Shown: positions 1 to 9,620 of the stretch, piece by piece
Layout of the letters: the number at the start of each line of letters is the position of its first letter
Position numbering within the stretch: position 1 is the first letter of the stretch
Assembly: GCA_009602725.1 (NCBI GenBank)
Contig: WELB01000232.1
Span: forward strand, 1-29,102
Source of the DNA: Spirogloea muscicola
Taxonomy: Eukaryota > Streptophyta > Zygnematophyceae > Spirogloeales > Spirogloeaceae
DNA length: 29,102 nt
Reading direction: 5' to 3'
Made by a program: the position numbers and the translations under genes
The notes under the pieces: model-generated
The model's input: only the letters and a program-made list of their open reading frames with translations
What the model was told of the DNA's origin: nothing
Database searches by the model: none

Positions 1-100
1 CGGCCGCCGCCGCCATGGCCGTCCCGCCGCGCGGCTGCGCCATCCGGTGGCCCGCCGCTGGGGGAGACGGCGCGCGCGTTGCGCATGAACTAACGGGCGG
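1..100. other. GC-rich window edge, possible gene 5' end
   Basis: The first 100 bases are very rich in GC and resemble the first exon/promoter regions of the three genes in this window. Both strands have short open frames with an ATG (plus at 15, minus at about 50), but nothing recognisable is encoded. It could be the 5' end of a gene lying outside the window. This rests on composition only. Confidence 0.2.
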
Positions 101-132
101 CCAAAAGCAGGCAACTCATTGCCTGTTCATTG

Positions 133-192
133 GCTTAAGTTGGCCTCCCTTCCAATTCATGCAACCGCGCGCCTTTCACAAGAGAAAGTGTG
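133..192 (+). repeat. Retroelement 3'-tail fragment (type B)
   Basis: This resembles the 3' tail seen on the minus strand at 28569-28620 and 13590-13640 and on the plus strand at 3650-3700. Shared blocks are 'TTGGCCTCCCTTYCAATT' followed by 'CGCGCGCCTTTC'. No coding part is attached here, so it is a very short 3' remnant. Confidence 0.55.
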
Positions 193-354
193 CATGAACC
201 AAAAAGGGAAAGATCGAGGTTTACGTGGGGCTTAAGGTAACCGGGGGGGGCCTGTAGGTGGGGCCCTTGTGTTGGCGGGAAACGGTTGTTTGTCGATGGG
301 GTGTGATGGGAGACATGTAGAGGAAGACGCTTCCAGGAGAGGCCGGTGGCTGGG

Positions 355-665
355 AGAGGCCGGCCTAGAAAAAGAAAGAAGTGGCACTCCCAATGGGGGC
401 AAGGGCTGCGAAAAGCCAGCCCAAAAAGAATTCACAAAGGTTCAGAGGGGCCTAAGAGCGGTGAGCAGCTACAAAGGGGCCTGAGGATGCAAAAGAAGAA
501 AGATAGGGAGGCTCGCCCATAGAGAAAGAGGGGCTGGCAAAGCCAGCCCAAAAAGAATGGACAATGTCCAAAGCCGAAGAATGAGATGCCGAGGAAGGAC
601 TCCTCTACGCTACCAATCACGACAACATACTAGGGAAGCTCAGTACCCGCGAGTGAGCAACATCA
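355..665 (-). repeat. Two joined retroelement 3' ends (type A)
   Basis: Read on the minus strand, this holds two copies of the type A 3' UTR. Each has a GGGCTGG-type hairpin: 531-549 is a perfect 8-bp stem with an AAA loop, and 403-422 is an imperfect stem. Each hairpin is preceded by 'TCCATTCTTTTT' or a close variant. The upstream end, at about 640-665, matches the coding end of the retroelement (the 'SDLMLLTRGY' stretch). No full gene is present. Confidence 0.65.
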
Positions 666-905
666 GGTCCGAGTAGCTCAAGAAAGAGCTCGCCCATTGA
701 GGATAGGGGCTGGAACAGCCAGCCCAAAAAAGAATGAGCAGAGTACAAGAAGCCCAAGAAGAAGGGGGCCAGGCGAAGCACTGAGGCGAAGCACTAAGAA
801 AGAAGCACACAAGAAGAAACGAAGCAGCTACTGATTACTCAGTAACCCCTGCTAAGCAGTCGCAGGTCAGAGAGGCTATGTTCCTGGAAGGACGTCCCCT
901 AGAAA
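666..905 (-). repeat. Retroelement 3' end (type A)
   Basis: A minus-strand type A 3' end. Near 832-880 it encodes the conserved terminal peptide ending 'LLSRGY' plus a stop, followed by a C/T-rich 3' UTR with the hairpin at 707-725 and 'CCTCAATGGGCGAGC'. The 5' part is missing. A small direct repeat, 'GCGAAGCACT', occurs twice at about 773-802. Confidence 0.65.
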
Positions 906-989
906 AAGGATTAACCAAATCCGACGGAAAGGCTTACTGAATGTCTCGTAGCTACTTGAGACATGTAGGTGCTCACGTATGATGGGAAA

Positions 990-1271
990 GAAGAAGTGGC
1001 ACTCCCAATGGGGGCAAGGGCTGCGAAAAGCCAGCCCAAAAAGAATTGACAAAGGTGTGGAGGGGCCAACAAGCGATTAGCAGCTACAAAGGGGCCGGAA
1101 GGTGCTATGGCAGAACAGGGGGAGGAAGGATCACTCAGTAGGTACGAGTGAGTAGCCTCAGATCCGACAGACTAGCTGCCGGGAACTATCCCCCTGACAA
1201 AAGCCGGAGGCCGCAGCGAGAGCACGGCCAGCACGCAGATGCAGAGCGTGGGCCATGGACCGCTGGAGGGA
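990..1271 (-). repeat. Retroelement 3' end, left arm of inverted repeat 1
   Basis: A 5'-truncated copy on the minus strand. It encodes the C-terminal 'LQR...HA...AGRALAAASG' segment and the 'SDLRLLTRTY' end with its stop, then the 3' UTR with the hairpin at 1018-1037. By eye it matches the opposite-strand copy at 1533-1814 almost base for base. Confidence 0.8.
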
Positions 1272-1374
1272 AAGAGAGTACGCCGATCAACCCCGCCAGA
1301 CATTGTCCTAGGCTACTTCCAACAACAGCTGAAAATGACGAGCTTTGTGAAGCCTGACTGAGCACCAAGACAGA

Positions 1375-1515
1375 AAGGGCGCGCCCATAGAGAGAAGAGG
1401 GCTGGTAAAGCCAGCCCAAAAAGAATGGACAATGTCCAAAGCCAAAGAAAGAGGACTACGCTACCAAGCACGACAACGGACTAGGGAAGCTCAATACCCT
1501 CGAGTCAGGTATATC
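1375..1515 (-). repeat. Retroelement 3' UTR fragment (type A)
   Basis: A hairpin-bearing 3' UTR fragment (hairpin 1399-1417) with the flanking 'GAATGGACAATGTCCAAAGCC'-like block also found at 551-580. It lies in the loop between the arms of inverted repeat 1. Confidence 0.6.
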
Positions 1516-1532
1516 GTATGAGGTTGTCAGTA

Positions 1533-1814
1533 TCCCTCCAGCGGTCCATGGCCCACGCTCTGCATCTGCTGCTGGCCGTGCTCTCGCTGCGGCCTCCGGC
1601 TTTCGTCAGGGGGATAGTTTCCCGGCAGCTAGTCTGTCGGATCTGAGGCTACTCACTCGTACCTACTGAGTGATCCATCTTCCCTCTGTTCTGACATAGC
1701 ATCTTCCGGCCCCTTTGTAGCTGCTAATCGCTTGTAGGCCCCTCCAAACCTTTGTCAATTCTTTTTGGGCTGGCTTTTCGCAGCCCTGGCCCCCATTGGG
1801 AGTGCCACTTCTTC
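1533..1814 (+). repeat. Retroelement 3' end, right arm of inverted repeat 1
   Basis: A plus-strand copy that pairs with 990-1271. In order: the C-terminal 'LQR..AHALHLL' segment, 'SDLRLLTRTY' and its stop near 1668, the 3' UTR, then the GGGCTGG hairpin at 1767-1786 and the 'CCCCCATTGGGAGTGCCAC' block. Confidence 0.8.
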
Positions 1815-2060
1815 GAGTGAGCAACATCAGGTCGGAGTAGCTCGTTGCAGGGAAGGAGGCACTCCGCCGAGACCCAGAGGCGGCGGCCAGAGCACGGCCT
1901 GCTCGCGTGTGGACGGCGTGGGCAAGTGATCGTTGGAACGATACCGCCAGGCGCATGCGGCAGACCTGGGCTAACGAACCGGCGGCGTTGAAGCCGGGCA
2001 GCACCCCGGGCAGACCCGGCCGCCGGTCAATGACCTGCGGGCAAGCCGCTGGAGGAGATC
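1812..2060 (-). pseudogene. Retroelement ORF C-terminal fragment
   Basis: The minus strand encodes 'RMRLAVSFQRSLAHAVHTRA' followed by 'GRALAAASG' and 'YSDLMLLTRR', the conserved C-terminal block of the retroelement protein found repeatedly in this window. Upstream coding sequence is missing, so this is a 5'-truncated non-functional copy. Bases 2060-2600 beyond it hold nothing I recognise. Confidence 0.7.
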
Positions 2061-2600
2061 CAGCCAGTGGCTGCCGAAAGCCCCGTGAAGATCAATCGCC
2101 AGGGCCGCACCCGCCAGCTGCATTGCATGAATTGCATGCTCTCAAGAGTGGAAGCATGTTGACAGTCCCGCAGGTCTCTTGAATTCAGTTTCAGCTCTCC
2201 TTGGAAGAGAAGTCCAGTGCCTTTGAGAAGTTACACAAGCATGTCATGTCCACACCAAAAAGCAGTGCAACAAATTACTATCTTGCTGGTCAATTACCCC
2301 ATAATCACTTCGAATGATAATTTCATCCTGCTCCTCAGTTTCGCAGTGCAACTTGGTGTGAAGGAAGAGCTGGCAAACTCGTGTGCAACACTCTCCAGTC
2401 AAGTTGTCTCTTGCTTCACACGTCTATTAAATTCATATGCCCTTGGGACAGCTCAATGTTGCTACCGTTTGTCAATCACAGTGCTTGTATAGCCATGTAC
2501 GATGCTTGGCAGTGACATATGGCAGGCTACCCTGTTGGATGCCTACTGAGCTGTTAGGATGGGGAGCTGGCATTTAGGTTTAGGGCTGGCTTTTAAGACC
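2061..2600. other. Intergenic, no recognised gene
   Basis: Mixed-composition sequence with only short chance open frames. A degraded GGGCTGGCTTTT motif near 2583 suggests one more remnant of the repeat family. No splice-supported exons or RNA genes were recognised. Confidence 0.4.
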
Positions 2601-2623
2601 AGGCCCAGACGTGTGCCTGGGCA

Positions 2624-3226
2624 GCACTGCTTTCAAAAGCAAAGCAGTAAAGGCCTTGGAACGTGTGTAAGCATGTGCTCTGCCCCAGTCCTTACACCAC
2701 TATGTGTATGCGTTCAGACATGTACTAGAGCGGCAATGGCTAGCCCTTGACTGCTAGCTTTTGCCCAACTTTTGCTCGGACCAAACCTGGAAACAGCAGC
2801 TTTGCAGAGTGGCTCTCGGTTGCTGTGCCTAAAATTGGCCAATGTCACAGTTTGTGTGGAAAGGATTCCTACAGGATCTCCTATAGGAGGATATGGCTGC
2901 CACCGAATTCCTTCATAGGCTCGTCGTTATATAATTTTCTGAGCCGATAAGCCTCCATCTCCTCCACTGTGACCTGCAACCACCAGCAAGAATAGTCCCC
3001 AGCTCACCCTCATTCCCACGACATGTGAAAAAGACCACATCCACAACTCCCTTGTTACGGCTTAATATACTTGGACTGGACTGCAAGATGAACAAAGTGA
3101 TGCACTCTTACACCCGGTTCACAATCCCTCAAATTATTATGTGCTTGAAAACTCGTGAGAACACACAAAGACATTCCAACTGGCAGCAGGTGCTTCACTA
3201 CATACCTCATTATTGTAAGTCACATA
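2624..3226 (-). repeat. Segmental duplicate of SLU7 3' end (copy A)
   Basis: Bases 2624-3226 align along their length with 4372-5002, clearly related but diverged with small indels. The block contains the end of SLU7 exon 10 (3226-3206, encoding YVTYNNE), the exon 10 donor (GTATGT), the whole of intron 10, a terminal exon and the 3' flank. The duplication breaks inside exon 10. Next to the break lies a plus-strand retroelement 3' end (3300-3500). Both copies keep a TGTAA on the minus strand (2692-2696 here), a candidate green-algal poly(A) signal. Confidence 0.85.
2881..2973 (-). pseudogene. Duplicated SLU7 terminal exon (possible alternative last exon)
   Basis: This is a second copy of the last SLU7 exon, 93 nt including a TAG stop, exactly the length of the exon at 4750-4658. 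It is preceded by an intact acceptor (TTGCAG). It encodes [20 protein letters not shown] followed by KEFGGSHILL. The first half matches the family's conserved VT.EEMEAYR...DPMK ending; the last ten residues differ from the other copy. The open frame and splice site would allow use as an alternative last exon by skipping the nearer one. It may equally be a slowly decaying relic. Confidence 0.7.
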
Positions 3227-3299
3227 CTACCAAGGGTGGCCACTGCAAGCCACAACGCTGGACAGGCAGAAGCTACTGCAGGAAAGTGGGGCTACAGGA

Positions 3300-3500
3300 A
3301 ACGAGAGGAGGGGTGGGAGGTGGGCCATGGCGCGCAGGTGCAGACAAGCGGGCGGCGTGTCCGCTGGCGTCCTTTGCGTTCTTGTACTCTGCTCATTCTT
3401 TTTTGGGCTGGCTGTTCCAGCCCCTATCCTCAATGGGCGAGCTCTTTCTTCTTTGCGGGCATCCCCTGCCCCCTTTGTGAATCCCTTTGGGCCTCACAGC
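3300..3500 (+). repeat. Retroelement 3' end (type A)
   Basis: A plus-strand 3' UTR with the hairpin at 3405-3423 (GGGCTGGCTGTTCCAGCCC), then 'CCTCAATGGGCGAGC' and a C/T-rich tail, as at 666-730 and 12850-12900 on the opposite strand. No coding part is recognisable upstream. Confidence 0.65.
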
Positions 3501-3639
3501 CATCGTTGCCTTGCATTGTTAAGAGCTGTTCCTCCTTTGAAGGCTAGAGACGCGCCGGGGCCCTCGCGGGACCCCACGCCGCCAATCGTTTAGGGCTGGC
3601 CTCTTTTGACCATCTTCTCTGACATCTCTCTGAAAAAGA

Positions 3640-3705
3640 CATTTGTAAGGCTAGAATTGGCCTTCCTTTCAATTTCATGCGCACCGCGCGCCTTTCTCTG
3701 AAGAG
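3640..3705 (+). repeat. Retroelement 3'-tail fragment (type B)
   Basis: It contains 'GGCTAGAATTGGCCT', 'TTTCAATTTCATGCGCACC' and 'GCGCGCCTTTCTCT', matching the tails at 28569-28620 and 13590-13640 (minus strand there). Confidence 0.7.
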
Positions 3706-4371
3706 CTTTCTGTTTTACTGTTTCTGCAGGACTTTCTCCTCTCTTGAGAGACAGTAACATCATGTAGCAAAAGGGCTTAGCACTGTGCTTCTGTACATTT
3801 TCCTCTCGTCTGCGACATCACTGCAATTACTACCCTTCTACGGCTTGTGATGAACATGATCAGATTGTACACCATCAAACTTCTTGACGGATATAAGAAA
3901 GACTAATGTTGGGCAAGAGCTGCATTGTCAGGAAAGGACAGAGTTGTTCTTGGATATAAGTTTTGCTGTGATATCATTCTCGCCCTCGTCTGTCACGAGA
4001 GGAACATGGTCGAAGCGTTGCGAAAGAGTTGAGGTGCAGTACCAATCCTAGTAATCTGACTCTTGTGGACTGACTACTTTGCGTACCCAGACTGCATGGA
4101 AACAAGTGCGAATGATTCCTTGGTCGCCACTCTCAAGAATGACTTAGATCAACGCAGCAGACTTTCGTGCTCCAAGTTGCCATATCTCAGCAGCAGATAA
4201 TAATATTGAGCATGCATGTATGTGCAGCAAAACGTCAAGACATGTTCAAAGTGACAGCACACTGTTCAGCACCGGATCATGAGCAGGTGCACTTATCAAC
4301 GGGCCATGCTACCCTACGTTACACTTGCTGCAATTGCATGCACTGCTACATGTATGTCGGTCGACTATGCG
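3706..4371. other. Intergenic, no recognised gene
   Basis: Sequence between the two SLU7 3' duplicates. No coding exons, RNA genes or repeat family members were recognised. It is downstream of SLU7, so part may belong to a long 3' UTR. Confidence 0.4.
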
Positions 4372-5002
4372 GCACTGCATTCAAATGCAAGACAGTGGAG
4401 GCCTTGGAACGTGTTAAGCATGTGCTCTGCCCCAGTGCTTACACCACCACGTGAATGCTACCAGACTTGAAATAGAATGGCAATGGCTGGCCCTTGACTA
4501 GGACTAGAGCGGTGACTAGAGCGGTAACGGCTAGCCCTTGACTAATAGGGTCTGCCCACCTTTGCTTGACCGACTCTGGAAACAGCAGCTGTGCAGAGTG
4601 GCTCTGCAAGTGCTGTGCCTAGAATGGGCCACTGTCAAGTATGTGTGGAAGGGACTCCTAGACGACATTATTGCTGTCAAGGTATCCCTTCATGGGATCG
4701 TCGAAATGTGATTTTTTGAGCCGATACGCCTCCATCTCCTCTGCTGTGACCTGCAACCACCAGCAAGAATAGACCCCAGCTCACCCTCGTACCACAACAT
4801 GTGAAATAGACCACATCTACAACTCCCGTGTTGTACGGCTTGAATAAACTTGGTTGACTGCAAGGTGAACAAGGTGATGCACTCTTACACCTGGTGAACA
4901 ATCCCTCAAATCAGAAATGGCTTGAAAGCTTGTGAGAACACACAAAGACATTCCAACTGGCAGCAGGTGCTTCACTGCATACCTCATCACTGGAAATCAC
5001 AT
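4372..5002 (-). repeat. Segmental duplicate of SLU7 3' end (copy B, in the gene)
   Basis: The in-gene partner of 2624-3226. It covers the end of exon 10, intron 10, the terminal exon (4750-4658) and 3' flank. A local tandem duplication of 'GACTAGAGCGGT' lies near 4502-4525 and is absent from copy A. TGTAA on the minus strand at 4439-4443 is conserved in both copies. Confidence 0.85.
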
Positions 5003-8000
5003 TGTATTTTCGCTTTCTCTCATCCGTCTCCTCATTGGACCTCACTTCTTCCTGCACAACGTGAGGCCCATAGTCAGCAGGCCTCTTCAAAGCAACATGC
5101 TCATTCCCCTTAGCGGTCCGTACCAGACCCACCCACCCATTACTGAAGTTGCTGTGTACTACATATGCTGAAGCCAGGAGTGAGAGTGATCACGGAATTG
5201 GCTTATCACAAAGTCAAGCACTTCAGAAAATTGCAGATAAGGGAGAACAGGAAAAGACATAGTAGCCAACAATCTAGTAATGCAAAAGCATCATACATGA
5301 CTTGCTCCCTCATACTGACCTTCTTGAGGGCCTCCTTCAGCTTCTTCTTGTCAAGCACCAAATCGTCGGGAGTATCAGTCCCCCAGCTGGCAGGATTTTT
5401 TTCTTCGTTCACAGATTTTGCTTCTGATGACATTTGAAAAGGCCCAAGTCCTGTAGTTGGACATGTTCCTGTGCGCATGTGCCTCGCAAGCGCATGATAT
5501 CCTGACACGTGTGTAACATCAACGCTTCACGGCGATGCACAGATTGTACTCATATCCATCAATCAGAATGGACAACTTCTGAAGGCAATTGCGGGATGGC
5601 TCTTATTGTTGGAATTCGGTATCACAGTGCATCTTGCATCTCAAGAGGCAGACCACCAGTTGCTGCCAGATGAAGACGGGAGACCTCACGAGCGCAGTGG
5701 CTGGACTTAGGCAAGATGCAATCATCAGAGAAGACATGTGAGCATACAGTGCTTACCTCCAATAGCCTCCTTGCGCTCAATGTTGGAGCGCAGGAGGTCC
5801 GGAGATGCTTCAGCAGCATCAATGCCAGCGTGGCCTGTACAGTAGCCAAGGTGGGCAACCCCTCGGCAGCATCGAAAGCCCCACTGGCCGTCCTTCCACC
5901 ATGACCCCCACACTGTGGTGTGATTATTGATATATACATCCTCCTCATATTTGCTCCTTGCCACAGCCTTGTCCTGCCATCCGAAGGCCAGAGAATTCAT
6001 GGTTGCTCAATCAACAGCTCCTTGTCAACGGTCACAGCAACAAGTTCCCCTTATTTCCATGTAGCTTTTGACAAGTAGGGGGCGTCATATCTGCATGTAA
6101 GCCCAATCACCTGCACCTGTGCCTGCAACTGTGTGTTCAATGACATACAGCGTGGTAACGACAACAATGAAAGAAAGAGAGGAAAGCATCATGCACCTGC
6201 CCCTTGACAACTCGACCGGCACGATCGTACTCCACGATACTTTCCGTCTGACCCAGGAGAAGTTCGCCTGGCAACTTCTCGGTGGACGAAGCACTCCCAT
6301 AACACTCCCTAATGCTGTCCTTGACTTTCTTTTTCAACGACTCTTCCTTGAGTTTGAAGTTGCGGTGCAGGAGCTCCGCCTGCCAATGAATTTTGTATTT
6401 CAGCTCAGTGCTTACAGAGAGTGTAAAATTGTCACCAGGGAGTGACCGGAGAGAAACTCATCATCACTTCAAGACCTAAACAACCTCTTAAAGCCAACAA
6501 ACACTATTGACAGCTTCAAGACCTGGCACATCACCTTTGACTCTTGGGCTTGCTTCACACAGCAATGTGAACACTTCAAGCAAGAGCCCACCTGTGAGGG
6601 AGCTGCCTGCAGGTGTACATCTTGCCCCTTCTCAAAGGCTTCCCAAGCGTGGACGTTAAGCTGCCGGTGCTCGCTGGCTTGTCCATTCAGCCTATTCTGA
6701 TTGTCACCCTGTAAACATATGGAACGAACCTCAAAATAGAAGCTCCGAGCAGAAAGGTATAGGTCACTGGCTGGTCTAAAAGCTACGTCAGTGTTTAGGT
6801 AGACACAGTAGGCACTTCAGCCGTTGGCTGAATTACTTGATCGATCGTGATCTGGCAAGGAGCAGCTAAAATAGGCCTGATCCCATCTTGCCTTTTGAAG
6901 TACAAGCATCATGAGGTGAGGAGCTGTGCATACCATGTAGAAACGGTCATTGGCATCGCTGCCAGGATTATGATCCTCCCGCATTGACCGAGTTTTGGGG
7001 TCGTAGTAAGCTGAATTGATATCCAGATTGAGGAGATACTTGGCGGTGTCCTCGCGAATACGCAGGTTCCTAGAAGCACACGGTTGTGCAGCTGTATGTG
7101 AGAATTGAGCATCTTGCAGACATCTTGTGCACGTGACTTAGGAATCTGTGCGATTGCAGACGTCTTTACCATATTATCCTTGCAGAGAACGTGCAACAGC
7201 CCTACAGACAAGACCTTGTCCTCGTCATCAAGCAGCAAATCTCCTTGCCTTGACTGAAGCCAGCCCAAAAAGAATGGACAATATCCCCAGCCAAAGAGAG
7301 GAGCCGAAAAAGAACTACACTACAGTCCATGCCTGTGGACTAGGACGAAGACATCAGCCAGAGGACGCTCAGTAACCTCTAGTCAGGAGATGCAAGTCGG
7401 AGTAGTCCTTTAAGATGTATCAAACAGGCTCACCTCACAGTTCCTGTGCTTCCGCCACCTGTAGTACGTACACGCTTCTCTACCTTAGCAAAATCCATCT
7501 GCTCGCTCTCATCCACCTTTGCCTCATCCTCACCAATCATCTCCCCCAGTCCTTCATCTTCGCCTTCCTCGCCTTCCGTTGCTGCACTCTGCAAGTCAGA
7601 AGGTGCAACTTGTGTAATGGTTATCAGAGCTGGACAGCTTTAGCAGCTGGAAAATTGTGTGACGTGTCATCAAGTAGGTAGAACATGGACGACTTTCAGG
7701 CGGCTTAAGCAAAGCCTGTTGCAAGTCTCGAACATGCCAATCAACAGTAACACATCACCCATACTACTTATACACAGCCATCCAAATACACAGCAATATC
7801 TGTATCTTCAGCAATAACAATCTGATCCAGGTCCTTAGATAGGCAAGCACGCTTGCACGTGCATGCTTGACAGAAGCAAGTGAAGATAAGGTACTTGGAG
7901 ACACGAGCCAGATTGCAGAGCTGTCCACAAGTACACTACCAGTCTCGTATAGCGAGAAATACCTTCTCAGTGAGCTTCTTCAGCTGCTGTTCCTTTTTAT

Positions 8001-8765
8001 ACTTCTGCCGGGCCTCATCACGCACTTCATACGAGTCAATGACTCTGGAATATGCTGCTGCGTCGTACCCATTCCATCTATCTCTCTTTCCCTCAAAGTT
8101 GAGCTCGAATTGCTCAAGCTTGTCATCAGGAGCAATGTGCTTATTTGTGTGCTTCGCAGCCAACTTCCTTGGCCTCTCCATGCAACCCTTCACATCATGT
8201 GTCATGGGGCCGCAGCTGGTATGGCCAAGAAGGACAGAAGTATGGTGTCATGAGAACACATGTTTCTGAGAGAAACACAGAAACACAGAAAAACGCATCA
8301 TGTGATCCTGCATGGCACCTTGCTATGAGACCTCATGATATATACATTGTCAATATATAGCATGACGAGGCTACGAGAAGGAACTCTCAAGAGAGTTTTT
8401 TTTTTGCTGCCCTGCAGTAGGACCAAGAAGATCCTCACTTCTCACAGGCGCCCTTCCGGTACTTGTTGGCCTGGAAAGTCTTGGCGCCTCGGTCGTACCA
8501 TTTTTTGGTGTAATTGGGGTCTTGCTTCCAGTTCGTCTGATGCTTCAGACTCTATTGCACAAAGGATGGGAGTCAACAATTGCTGAAACGATTACGAAAG
8601 CTTGATATACTACTGAAAACATCATGTCTGGCAGTGATCCTTCGCGACCTAGCAACTCAAGCTCTGGCATGGTGGACTCACTGGTCGCTCGGCGTTGAGG
8701 TACCAGGGTGCCGAGGACACGTACTGTGGGATATGCGGGTTGATCTCTTTTCCATCTTCGTCGAG
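4658..8765 (-). CDS. SLU7: Pre-mRNA-splicing factor SLU7 (5' end unresolved)
   Basis: SLU7 acts in the nucleus at the second step of splicing, in 3' splice-site choice. Coding exons: 8765-8682, 8551-8439, 8215-7963, 7588-7434, 7069-6934, 6708-6592, 6379-6197, 5973-5757, 5423-5320, 5051-4983, 4750-4658. They join in phase to 507 residues plus a TAG stop; all introns are GT-AG. Visible family blocks in order: [37 protein letters not shown]; the CCHC zinc knuckle [121 protein letters not shown]. It resembles the plant form closely. The family's usual N-terminal stretch (about 20-25 residues before LDEDGKE) was not found, so an upstream exon joined to the AG at 8767-8766 is likely. The same frame is open to an ATG at 9119, but that stretch is low-complexity. 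Intron 4 carries a retroelement fragment. Confidence 0.95.
7250..7410 (-). repeat. Retroelement 3' end inside SLU7 intron 4
   Basis: It contains 'GCCAGCCCAAAAAGAATGG' (7257-7277) and, near 7370-7408, the 'CTCAGTAACCTCTAGTCAGG' stretch that matches the element's RGY-stop region. It is in the same orientation as SLU7 and ends only about 25 bases from the exon 4 donor at 7433. Confidence 0.65.
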
Positions 8766-8779
8766 CTCCAGGGCGCGGC

Positions 8780-9175
8780 GGAGTCGGAGGAAGGAGGTGG
8801 GGAGGCGCGACGGAGCCGGAGGAGGGGGGCGGGGGGGCCGCCGCAGTCGGGCGCCGGCAGCGGGGCCCGTCTGGCGGAGGAACGGAGCGGGGAGGGAGGG
8901 GAGAGAGAGAGAGGAGAGGGAGATAGAGAGCGAGAGTGAGAGAGGGGAGGGGGGAAGGAGGGATATAACCCGCGGGGGACGCCCGCCGGGGCGAGGAGGG
9001 GAGGGGGGGGAGGCGAGCGCCAAGGCCCGGCGACAGTTGGGCCATGGGAATGGATCTCCGCCAGTGCCGGATCCTTCCCGGCGTACGTGCGCGCGCGCCC
9101 ATCCCCGATGCCGGCCCACGTGGTGAGCGGGGCCGCAAGCTCGCGCCGCGTGGCGGGGGGGCCGCCCCCCCTTCC
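8780..9175. promoter_or_regulatory. GC-rich, GA-tract region at the SLU7 5' end
   Basis: A strongly purine-biased plus strand with long GA runs (about 8885-8960) and several runs of four or more Gs lies just upstream of the first recognised SLU7 exon. A G7-CCG-C7 palindrome occurs at 9155-9171. The region probably holds the promoter, the 5' UTR and perhaps a first intron whose pyrimidine tract is the minus-strand CT repeat. Long frames here on both strands are low-complexity and not believable as proteins. Confidence 0.45.
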
Positions 9176-9254
9176 CTCCCTCCTCACCCCCCTCCGTCCC
9201 TCCTGCCTAGCCTGTGGCTAATGGACAGAAACAGCTCTCATTATTCACGGCAGA

Positions 9255-9290
9255 TGCTGTACGTGAGAAGCCAGCCCAAAGGAATGTACA
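9255..9290 (-). repeat. Retroelement 3' UTR scrap
   Basis: It contains 'GAAGCCAGCCCAAAGGAATG', the core of the type A 3' UTR on the minus strand, with one hairpin arm only. Confidence 0.45.
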
Positions 9291-9499
9291 AGGCTGATTG
9301 TTTTTCGTGTCTTTGAAACAAACGAGGACCAAAATGGCCAAGTGCAACGGCAAGCACATCTAATGACGTACATCACCCACAGCAGCAGGTCTGAAAGGTG
9401 TTCATGACCGCTTAACAGCTGTGAACACCCTCCTCATGCACCTCGCTGGCATATATAGCAGCTCTTTCCAAGTGAATGTCCTACATGGTCCTTGCTTAT

Positions 9500-9620
9500 T
9501 GATGTCTTCTCAGCGCTTTCCGGCCCCGCTTGACCTTGTCAACTCTTCTAGGTCTGGCTGCTCACAGCCCTCGCCCCCTTTGGGCGAGCCACTTTCTCCC
9601 TTCATTTTGATGTTCTTCTT
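9500..9620 (+). repeat. Retroelement 3' end (type A) with two hairpins
   Basis: A plus-strand 3' UTR fragment with hairpin 1 at 9551-9570 and, directly after it, hairpin 2 at 9570-9588 (CTCGCCC, CCTTT loop, GGGCGAG; perfect 7-bp stem). It is preceded by 'TTGACCTTGTCAACTCTTC', the usual lead-in. This is the clearest copy of the second hairpin in the window. Confidence 0.65.

Noticed and set aside
403-1786. GC hairpins as rho-independent terminators
   Set aside because: The genome is clearly eukaryotic and the hairpins belong to dispersed retroelement 3' UTRs.
8545-9187. Several long open frames on both strands (up to 197 codons)
   Set aside because: Products are Pro/Ser/Leu- or Arg/Gly/Glu-rich low-complexity sequence arising from the GA tract. 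Only the end of one frame (LDEDGKE to LNAERP) is real SLU7 exon.
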